A DNA stretch of 6,478 bases from Lachnospiraceae bacterium (GTDB lineage Bacteria; Bacillota; Clostridia; Lachnospirales; Lachnospiraceae), in contig JAIECC010000464.1 of NCBI GenBank assembly GCA_029068665.1, positions 1 through 6,478 of the forward strand, in the 5' to 3' direction. Position 1 is the first letter of the stretch. The number at the start of each line of letters is the position of its first letter. The notes beneath the pieces are model-generated. The model had not been told where the DNA came from and searched no databases. It was given only the letters and a program-made list of their open reading frames with translations. Positions 1-6,011 of this stretch are shown piece after piece. A program made the translations under genes and the position numbers.

Positions 1-30
1 CTACAGATTTTTTTCATCTGTAGATTTTCT
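1..30. terminator. Stem-loop after the metallo-hydrolase gene, possible terminator
   Basis: A perfect 8-bp inverted repeat, CTACAGAT at 1-8 and ATCTGTAG at 16-23, encloses a 7-nt T-rich loop. It begins 9 nt beyond the minus-strand stop at 33-35, the usual place for a terminator of that gene. The U-tract needed for minus-strand termination would lie left of position 1 and cannot be seen. In the plus direction the stem is followed by ATTTTCT, so it could also serve a convergent gene outside the window. The stem is AT-rich and may continue past the edge. Confidence 0.5.
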
Positions 31-32
31 CG

Positions 33-905
33 CTATAACGCCTTCCAAAGCATTCGGTTTTCCTGAAATACATAAGTGATTTTATGTTCATCATATAAAC
101 AGGATAAATAAGACCGAATGGTACTTCCCACAAGTACATACTGATTGGCATTCATGGTCAATTCATATTCGTCAAAGATAAATTTCAAAATATCTTCAAA
201 GCCTATCTCCTTTTTACAGACATTATATATTTTATCCAGAATTTCCAGGACCTTATTCCGATTTAATTCAACGAAAGAAGAAATATCTTCAACTGCTTCA
301 CAATGAGAGGGAATATACAGGCGTCCATCCAGAGTATCCAGATAGTCCAGGGTATTCAAAAATCCTCTTACATCATACAAAAAGAACAAATGATATTTAG
401 TAATGGTTTCTTCACTAAACACGGAATCCGCCAGAAAATAAACATTATCACTTGTACGGATTCCAATCATATCAAAGAAATGGCCCTGCAAAGGAAAATA
501 TTCTAAACCTTCCGGAAGATTATGTTCAATGGAAACCACCTGTGATTCCTTTGCCAGCAAAAACTTATTCCGAATATCCTTGAAGGGGTAACCTCCATAC
601 AAAAATGAAGGTTCCAAAACCGGATATTCCGTCATGCATTTTTCTATTCCATATGCCAATACAGTGCAATCAGTCCGGTCCTGAATCACTTTATTCCCGC
701 CAATATGGTCCGCATTGGAGTGAGTGGTAATAATTCCCTTTACCTTCCAGCCCTGTTCAGCAATCAGCTTTAAGATTTTCTTTCCCGCATCCTTGTCGTT
801 GCCGGAATCAATCAGGTACACATGTTCATCATCGATTTTATAAATCCCTATGTTTGTAGGATTCTTAATATAATAGGTTTTTTCACCTGCTTTTATCAGT
901 TCCAT
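33..905 (-). CDS. Metallo-beta-lactamase-fold hydrolase with HxNxDH metal motif
   Basis: This is a 290-residue cytoplasmic protein of the metallo-beta-lactamase superfamily (glyoxalase II/lactonase-like group); the substrate is unknown. Visible motifs are the strand-end Asp of LIDSG (D33), HSNADH at residues 62-67, GHFFD with H142, LAD with D160 and PSH with H201. These match the family metal ligands, except that the second histidine of HxHxDH is Asn64. The last 80 or so residues are helical with a short basic end, resembling the winged-helix tail found on some family members. I place the start at 905 rather than the longer in-frame ATGs at 926 or 947, because GGAGG at 915-919 stands 9 nt upstream and the family-like sequence begins at MELIKAGEK. 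There is no signal peptide. It is the last gene of the valS operon, 17 bp after the GNAT stop. Fold assignment is firm; function is not. Confidence 0.9.
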   Translation of the reverse strand: MELIKAGEKTYYIKNPTNIGIYKIDDEHVYLIDSGNDKDAGKKILKLIAEQGWKVKGIITTHSNADHIGGNKVIQDRTDCTVLAYGIEKCMTEYPVLEPSFLYGGYPFKDIRNKFLLAKESQVVSIEHNLPEGLEYFPLQGHFFDMIGIRTSDNVYFLADSVFSEETITKYHLFFLYDVRGFLNTLDYLDTLDGRLYIPSHCEAVEDISSFVELNRNKVLEILDKIYNVCKKEIGFEDILKFIFDEYELTMNANQYVLVGSTIRSYLSCLYDEHKITYVFQENRMLWKAL

Positions 906-914
906 CCCGATGAG

Positions 915-919
915 CCTCC
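915..919 (-). promoter_or_regulatory. Ribosome binding site deciding the metallo-hydrolase start
   Basis: GGAGG on the minus strand lies 9 nt before the ATG at 903-905 and inside the longer reading frame that starts at 926 or 947. It therefore supports the shorter 290-residue protein. It sits between that start codon and the GNAT stop at 923-925. Confidence 0.75.
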
Positions 920-922
920 ACT

Positions 923-1414
923 TCATAGTTCGTGATAATAAGGACAAATATCTTCATAGTGACCATCTTTCATACGGAAGCCATTCGGAATAACTCCCAG
1001 CTGCTTGAACCCAAGACGCTGGTAAAGCTGCCGTGCCGGCAGATTGGATGCTACCACTGCATTAAACTGCAAAATCTGAAAGCCCTGCAGCCGTCCCTGA
1101 ACCAGACAATCAGAAACCAGTGCTTCTCCAACATGCAGTCCCCTTAGTTCCGAAGCAACTGCGTAGCTTGCATTGCATATATGGCCACACCTTCCTACAT
1201 TATTGGGATGTAAAATGTACAATCCGCAGATTTGCTCCGTATCGGTATCCACAGCAACGGCACTGTAGGTCTGATCGGCAAAAAACCGGGCTCCTGTCTC
1301 AGTGGTCAGATACTCTTCCTGGGGAAAGGCAATGCCTTCCTCCACGACTTCATTCCATATGCGTATCATTTCCGGCAAATCTTTTTCTATATAAGTTCTT
1401 ACTTTAACCTTCAT
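923..1414 (-). CDS. GNAT-family N-acetyltransferase
   Basis: This is a 163-residue acyl-CoA-dependent N-acetyltransferase of the GNAT fold, predicted cytoplasmic; the acceptor is unknown. The N-terminus (KVKVRTYIEKDLPEMIRIWN) has the usual beta1-alpha1 start. Motif A follows the strand ending SYAV, at R91-G-L-H-V-G96 before a helix, and is where CoA pyrophosphate binds. Motif B is seen as QFNAVVASNLPARQLYQRLGF (about residues 116-136). The length is normal and the C-terminal GFRMKDGHYEDICPYY resembles a common clostridial GNAT subgroup. The start at 1414 has only a weak site (GGTGAAG, about 6 nt upstream), but an in-frame TGA lies just upstream, so no longer start exists. It lies 62 bp after valS with no terminator between. 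Resemblance to small-molecule acetyltransferases such as phosphinothricin acetyltransferase is too general to name a substrate. Confidence 0.9.
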   Translation of the reverse strand: MKVKVRTYIEKDLPEMIRIWNEVVEEGIAFPQEEYLTTETGARFFADQTYSAVAVDTDTEQICGLYILHPNNVGRCGHICNASYAVASELRGLHVGEALVSDCLVQGRLQGFQILQFNAVVASNLPARQLYQRLGFKQLGVIPNGFRMKDGHYEDICPYYHEL

Positions 1415-1428
1415 GTTTCTTCACCAAT

Positions 1429-1475
1429 AAGTTCCGGCAGCATTCGTATTTTAACTGCAGCCAGGCTCAGAACTT
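1429..1475 (-). repeat. Inverted repeat in the valS-GNAT gap
   Basis: Plus-strand arms AAGTTCCG at 1429-1436 and CAGAACTT at 1468-1475 pair over 8 positions with one G-U on the minus-strand transcript, enclosing about 31 nt. The structure fills most of the 62-bp gap and ends just ahead of the weak GNAT ribosome binding site. No U-tract follows, so it is not an intrinsic terminator. It could be chance, an mRNA processing or stability element, or a modulator of GNAT translation. Confidence 0.3.
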
Positions 1476-1476
1476 C

Positions 1477-4119
1477 TTATTTCAACTGGTTCAGCCGTTC
1501 TTCTACCTGTGCCAGCATCTGCGTATATTTTTCCAGCTTTGCCTTTTCCTCTTCAATCTTAGCTGCCGGAGCCTTTTCTACAAACTTCGGATTATTCAGC
1601 ATTCCATTGGCCCGCTTGATTTCACCCTGCAGCTTACTCTGCTCCTTGGTCAGACGCTCGATTTCCTTCTCCACATCGACTAATTCTGCAAACGGCATAT
1701 ACAGTGCGGCATCATGAATCAATACGGATACTGCATCCTCAGCAATTCCTGTCTTATCTGCCTGCACATATACCTCGCTGGCATAACCTAAGGTAGCAAA
1801 GAATACCTTGCTGTCTTCAAAAATCTTACGCATCTCTGCCTTTTCAGAAACCACATATACGGTTGCCTTCTTACTTGGTGCCACATTCATCTCGGTGCGG
1901 ATATTCCGGATACCCCGGACTGCTGCCTTAATGGTATCCACTGCCGACTCATCAGAAGCAAAGTTCCATTCCTCCTTAAATACCGGCCATGAAGAAATCA
2001 TAATAGAGGCTTCCTCCTCCTGCAGGTTACAGAAGATTTCCTCCGTAATAAATGGCATATATGGGTGCAGCAGCTTTAATGACTGAATCAATACTGTTTT
2101 TAAGGTCCAAAGTGCCGCCGCCTTTGTTTCGTCTTCATCATTCCACAGACGAGGCTTCACCATTTCGATATACCAGTCACAGAATTCCTCCCAGATAAAA
2201 TGATTCAGCTTATCTGCCGCAATACCCATCTCGTACTTCTCTAAATTCTCCGTTACTTCCTTTGCCAAAGCATTTACCTTGGAAAGAATCCAACGATCTG
2301 CCTGAGTCAGCTGAGCAATGGAAACTTCCTTTTCGTCTGCCTTTTCCATATTCATCATAATGAACCGGGAAGCATTCCAGATCTTATTTGCAAAATTACG
2401 GCTGGCCTCTACACGCTCCCAGTAGAAACGCATATCATTTCCCGGTGCATTACCGGTAATCAGTGTCAGACGCAGGGCATCTGCCCCATATTTATCAATG
2501 ACATCCAGCGGATCTATTCCGTTACCAAGGGATTTGCTCATCTTCCGTCCCTGATCATCCCGCACCAGACCATGGAATAATACATGGTCGAACGGAAGCC
2601 TTCCTGTCTGTTCAATACCGGAAAATACCATACGGATAACCCAGAAGAAAATAATGTCATATCCGGTCACCAGCACATTGGTCGGATAAAAATACTCCAG
2701 CTCTTCCGTCCGTTCCGGCCAGCCCAGGGTAGAAAATGGCCATAACGCAGAAGAGAACCAGGTATCCAGAGTATCCTCATCCTGCTTTAAATTCTTACTC
2801 TGGCACTTTGGACAGGAACAAGGTGTCTCTCTTGCAACAATGGTCTCACCACAATCCTGACAGTACCAGGCCGGAATCCGATGTCCCCACCAAAGCTGTC
2901 TGGAAATACACCAGTCACGAATGTTATCCAGCCAGTTATAGTAGGTCTTATCCATACGCTCCGGAATTAATTCCAGAGTTCCATCTACCACTGCCTCCTT
3001 GGCCGGCTTTGCCATTTCTTCCATCTTTACAAACCATTGTGGTTTTACCAATGGTTCAACCGTTGTCTTACAACGATCATGAGTACCTACCATATGGGTG
3101 TGGGGAACTACCTTAACTAACAAGCCCTGTGCTTCCAAATCCTCCAGCATTGCTTTCCGGGCTTCATACCGATCCATACCGGCATATTTGCCACCTAAGC
3201 TGTTGATGGTGGCATCATCATTCATAATATTGATTTCTTCCAGATTGTGCCGCTTCCCAACTTCAAAGTCGTTAGGGTCATGAGCCGGGGTAATCTTAAC
3301 ACAGCCGGTTCCAAACTCCTTGTCAACATAAGAATCTGCAATCACCGGAATCTCCCGATCCGTCAGCGGAAGCTTCAGCATCTTCCCAATGATATCCTGA
3401 TACCGTTCATCCTCCGGATTTACGGCAACGGCCGTATCACCAAGCAGCGTCTCCGGTCTTGTGGTTGCAATCTCTACAAATCTGCCTTCTTCTCCTACTA
3501 CCGGATAATTAATATGCCAAAAGTGACCTTCCTGCTCTTCATGAATAACCTCCGCATCGGAAATCGTTGTCTGACATACCGGACACCAGTTGACAATCCG
3601 AGACCCCTTATAAATATATCCTTTTTCATATAAATTACAGAAGACTTCAGTAACCGCCTTATTATTTCCCTCGTCCATGGTAAAGCGTTCCCGGTCCCAG
3701 TCAGCAGAAGAACCCAGCTTCTTTAACTGATTTACAATACGTCCTCCGTATTCCTTTCGCCAATCCCATACCTTCTCTAAAAAAGCTTCCCGTCCAAGCT
3801 CCTGCTTGTCGATGCCCTGCTCCTTTAAAGATTCGATTACCTTGACCTCTGTAGCAATGGCTGCGTGGTCTGTACCCGGCTGCCATAATGCATTATACCC
3901 CTGCATCCGCTTGAAGCGAATCAGGATATCCTGCATGGTATTATCCAGAGCATGTCCCATATGAAGCTGACCGGTAATATTCGGTGGCGGCATCACGATG
4001 GTAAAAGGCTTCTTACTCCTGTCCACTTCGGCATGGAAATACTTCTTATCCAGCCATTTACTATATAAACGTCCCTCAATTTCCTGAGGATTATAGGTTT
4101 TTTCCAGTTCTTTATGCAT
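1477..4119 (-). CDS. valS: Valyl-tRNA synthetase
   Basis: Class Ia aminoacyl-tRNA synthetase that charges tRNA-Val with valine in the cytoplasm and edits mischarged threonine. The 880 residues are the usual length. In order: the ATP site HMGH (HIGH box, residues 53-56) after PPPNITG; the editing (CP1) domain, about 190-345, with ATTRPETLLGD and TPAHDPNDFEVG; the sequence RDWCISRQLWWGHRIPAW; a zinc ribbon with C420, C423, C436 and C439; the KMSKS loop at 526-530; a helical anticodon-binding domain, about 605-750; and a C-terminal coiled-coil arm, about 815-880, that contacts tRNA in known family structures. The frame stays open to 4179, but I choose 4119 because AGGAGG lies 9 nt upstream and family alignment begins near HKELEKTYNP. 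It has its own promoter and is the first gene of the operon. Nothing is missing or broken. Confidence 0.98.
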   Translation of the reverse strand: MHKELEKTYNPQEIEGRLYSKWLDKKYFHAEVDRSKKPFTIVMPPPNITGQLHMGHALDNTMQDILIRFKRMQGYNALWQPGTDHAAIATEVKVIESLKEQGIDKQELGREAFLEKVWDWRKEYGGRIVNQLKKLGSSADWDRERFTMDEGNNKAVTEVFCNLYEKGYIYKGSRIVNWCPVCQTTISDAEVIHEEQEGHFWHINYPVVGEEGRFVEIATTRPETLLGDTAVAVNPEDERYQDIIGKMLKLPLTDREIPVIADSYVDKEFGTGCVKITPAHDPNDFEVGKRHNLEEINIMNDDATINSLGGKYAGMDRYEARKAMLEDLEAQGLLVKVVPHTHMVGTHDRCKTTVEPLVKPQWFVKMEEMAKPAKEAVVDGTLELIPERMDKTYYNWLDNIRDWCISRQLWWGHRIPAWYCQDCGETIVARETPCSCPKCQSKNLKQDEDTLDTWFSSALWPFSTLGWPERTEELEYFYPTNVLVTGYDIIFFWVIRMVFSGIEQTGRLPFDHVLFHGLVRDDQGRKMSKSLGNGIDPLDVIDKYGADALRLTLITGNAPGNDMRFYWERVEASRNFANKIWNASRFIMMNMEKADEKEVSIAQLTQADRWILSKVNALAKEVTENLEKYEMGIAADKLNHFIWEEFCDWYIEMVKPRLWNDEDETKAAALWTLKTVLIQSLKLLHPYMPFITEEIFCNLQEEEASIMISSWPVFKEEWNFASDESAVDTIKAAVRGIRNIRTEMNVAPSKKATVYVVSEKAEMRKIFEDSKVFFATLGYASEVYVQADKTGIAEDAVSVLIHDAALYMPFAELVDVEKEIERLTKEQSKLQGEIKRANGMLNNPKFVEKAPAAKIEEEKAKLEKYTQMLAQVEERLNQLK

Positions 4120-4128
4120 TGTTTTTAT

Positions 4129-4134
4129 CCTCCT
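4129..4134 (-). promoter_or_regulatory. Ribosome binding site deciding the valS start
   Basis: A full AGGAGG on the minus strand stands 9 nt before the ATG at 4117-4119. It lies inside the extra 20 codons of the open frame that reaches back to 4179, so it argues against that longer start. A perfect 10-bp palindrome, TCCAATTGGA at 4137-4146, lies immediately upstream; it may be chance. Confidence 0.85.
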
Positions 4135-4219
4135 ACTCCAATTGGATTTCCATATCTTATGAATATTCTGATGCTGCATATATAAAATCAGGCAAAGCCT
4201 TCATTGGTCTATCTGTTTT

Positions 4220-4248
4220 ATACTACCTCGAAGTTATAATAAAATCAA
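4220..4248 (-). promoter_or_regulatory. Putative sigma-A promoter of valS
   Basis: On the minus strand, TTGATT (4248-4243) and TAGTAT (4225-4220) are separated by 17 bp. They match the -35 consensus at 4 of 6 positions and the -10 at 4 of 6. An overlapping TATAAA fits -10 better but would leave 20 bp of spacing. The surroundings are AT-rich. Transcription would start near 4212 and give a leader of about 90 nt before valS. The site lies downstream of the terminator at 4318-4352, where a promoter is needed. This is a consensus call only. Confidence 0.45.
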
Positions 4249-4317
4249 GTATTTTACCTGAAAAGAAGAAGCATATACCCTTTTCCGATCCCCCAAAGGA
4301 GATAGGTTCTGTCATAT

Positions 4318-4352
4318 AAAAAACAGGTGCGATTTCCCGCACCTGTCTTTTT
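4318..4352 (-). terminator. Rho-independent terminator after the NlpC/P60 gene
   Basis: A perfect 9-bp GC-rich stem (ACAGGTGCG at 4323-4331 with CGCACCTGT at 4338-4346, 6-nt loop) is followed on the minus strand by a run of six T. It starts 15 nt after the stop at 4362-4364. The other flank has five T on the plus strand (4348-4352), so it might work in both directions. It separates the surface-protein unit from the valS operon. Confidence 0.93.
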
Positions 4353-4361
4353 AGGTTTTAT

Positions 4362-5978
4362 CTATGGTCTGCAAACAATATAACCGTGCTTATTAATAAG
4401 ATAATCAAGAGTCCCATCATCCATATAGGTACGTCCCACAGCAGCAGGAGCTCCGATACCTTCGCTAACCGGAGTTTCAATCACCCGACCTGAACCCATG
4501 TACATTGCAACATGTGTAATTCCCATATATCGGCCATTGTCTCCACCTGTGGTAAAAATCAAATCCCCCGGCCGCATGTCACTCATTGATGCAGGATGTA
4601 TCTGCTTTCCGGATGTAACCAGGCCCTGTGCTATAGAAGCTGCTGTATTGGATCCACGATAGCTAAGGTCTACACCGGCATACTGCCATGAATAATATAC
4701 CAGTGAGCTGCAATCATAATAAGCACCGGTATTTCTCAATTCCTGACTATATGGATATCCCTTGCGGTCCAATGCATACAAAATTGCAGCCTTTGCTCTC
4801 GGATCAGCAATACTGTTCAAAATCAGATTCCTCTCGTCTACCCATAACTCTGCTTTACTTCTAACGCCAAAATAAGATACAATCTCAAAAAACTCCCAGG
4901 AATGTTCAAAAAAATTCAATACATACGCCCTGGAGGTTCCTGTTGCCAGTCTTCCTGTCCAGAAATTTAACCCCTCCTGATCATATTCTCTTCCAAAGAA
5001 GGTCCGATATAGTGTCTTTACATATTCCTCATCGGACAGATGCTTATTCTCAAACTCAGGGGAATTGATAAAATAGTTTGCAACCGTATATGGCGAATAG
5101 CCTTTGTTCATAAGCCCGTCACACCAATAGTTCAAACCGCCCTCTTCTCCTTTTCTGCCTAATGCCTGGGTATATAACCGATTCACAAACCGTGTCAGTT
5201 CCACATTCTGATCTCTTGGCTGCCGCACACTTATACTTCCTGACATTATTCCATATTCCCGACACAAAAGCGTAAAACTGTAGCCAGCCATATCCCGAAG
5301 TACAAATTCTCTTGAAAATCCATCCTGAAGAAATCTCGGATATACATCCGGGCATGTCGTATTTTCAATGTTTTTGTTATATAACAAGCAATATGTCGTC
5401 AGACAGAATTCTTCATCTGACATACTATTCTGCCTGCTTTCACTACTAAAAATAATATTATATGCAACACTTGCTGCACCTATTTCCTGCCTTTCAATCT
5501 TACCTGCCCAGAATTCCAGCCCGGCATCATCAGCAGGCCTTCCCAAATACACTTCGTACAACCGGCTGACAAATTCCCGTGCCGTTTTCCATTTTTTCAC
5601 CGTAGCCGTAACCGGTTCCGGTATATCCTCTATGACTTCTTCCGGCTCTAAATCCTCTTCATCCTCTGTAAGCAAAGCTTCCGATTCAATATCCGTAGTC
5701 TCCATTTCTGTGTCTGCTTCCGTTGTGATATCCGCCGGTACTTCTTCCTCTGCCATATCCTGCATAGCATCATCTGTCAGCACCTCTTCCTCAGAAGAAT
5801 CAGATATAACGTCCGAAATTGCTTCTTCCTGACCTACTTCTGATGTAAGCTCTGTCATTTCCTCTGCTGCCACAGTCTGCCCATTGGCACACCAATAACT
5901 GCCTGCCATTCCTGCACCAATAACTACACACAGGATACCGGCTAAGGTTCTTTGTATCAATCCTTTTTGCTTTTTCAT
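4362..5978 (-). CDS. Secreted DUF4214-repeat protein with C-terminal NlpC/P60 peptidase domain
   Basis: A 538-residue exported protein, probably a peptidoglycan endopeptidase that cuts stem-peptide bonds in the wall. Residues 1-38 form a signal peptide: K2, K3, K5 and R10, a hydrophobic core at about 11-26, and likely cleavage after VAA38. C30 lacks a lipobox. Residues 39-127 are a linker with 36 Asp/Glu and no Lys/Arg. Residues 136-372 hold four DUF4214-like units starting near 136, 191, 264 and 319, with the core LGR-x5-GL-x-[FY]W in units 1, 3 and 4. Residues 388-538 are NlpC/P60: C423 in YDCSSLVYYSW, the RPGDLIF segment, H489 in THVAMYMG, and E501 in VIETP as probable third residue. No SH3, LysM or membrane anchor is seen, so the DUF4214 units may provide binding (inference). 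AGGAGG lies 6 nt upstream of the ATG. It follows the sortase-signal protein gene by 33 bp. Its exact target is unknown. Confidence 0.92.
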   Translation of the reverse strand: MKKQKGLIQRTLAGILCVVIGAGMAGSYWCANGQTVAAEEMTELTSEVGQEEAISDVISDSSEEEVLTDDAMQDMAEEEVPADITTEADTEMETTDIESEALLTEDEEDLEPEEVIEDIPEPVTATVKKWKTAREFVSRLYEVYLGRPADDAGLEFWAGKIERQEIGAASVAYNIIFSSESRQNSMSDEEFCLTTYCLLYNKNIENTTCPDVYPRFLQDGFSREFVLRDMAGYSFTLLCREYGIMSGSISVRQPRDQNVELTRFVNRLYTQALGRKGEEGGLNYWCDGLMNKGYSPYTVANYFINSPEFENKHLSDEEYVKTLYRTFFGREYDQEGLNFWTGRLATGTSRAYVLNFFEHSWEFFEIVSYFGVRSKAELWVDERNLILNSIADPRAKAAILYALDRKGYPYSQELRNTGAYYDCSSLVYYSWQYAGVDLSYRGSNTAASIAQGLVTSGKQIHPASMSDMRPGDLIFTTGGDNGRYMGITHVAMYMGSGRVIETPVSEGIGAPAAVGRTYMDDGTLDYLINKHGYIVCRP

Positions 5979-6011
5979 TTATATCCTCCTCTAAAATCTA
6001 AATTTACCCGT

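Noticed and set aside
1429..1475. The valS-GNAT inverted repeat as a transcription terminator.
   Set aside because: The stem is weak, the loop is about 31 nt, and no T-run follows on the minus strand.
1411..1476. An open frame of 21 codons directly after the valS stop, in the same frame, ending in a TGA that overlaps the GNAT start codon; it contains a 10-codon ATG frame (MLPELIGEET).
   Set aside because: It has no ribosome binding site and no recognisable similarity, and valS already ends where family members end. I considered a folC remnant but see nothing that supports it.
4120..4179. A 20-residue N-terminal extension of valyl-tRNA synthetase from the ATG at 4177-4179.
   Set aside because: The AGGAGG ribosome binding site at 4129-4134 lies inside this stretch and points to the ATG at 4117-4119, which also gives the normal family length of 880.
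4157..4204. A 15-codon open frame on the minus strand in the valS leader (MKALPDFIYAASEYS), as a possible leader peptide for attenuation.
   Set aside because: It contains no valine codon, has no ribosome binding site, and is not followed by a terminator hairpin before valS, so it does not fit a valine attenuator. Its length is easily explained by chance.
4119..4319. A 66-residue plus-strand reading frame in the gap upstream of valS.
   Set aside because: It spans the valS promoter and leader, has no ribosome binding site, and resembles no protein I know; it ends at the terminator A-run.
5368..5832. A long serine-rich plus-strand reading frame.
   Set aside because: It is the antisense shadow of the acidic linker and first repeats of the NlpC/P60 protein; Glu/Asp codons read backwards give Ser-rich sequence. 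No ribosome binding site or family signature is seen.
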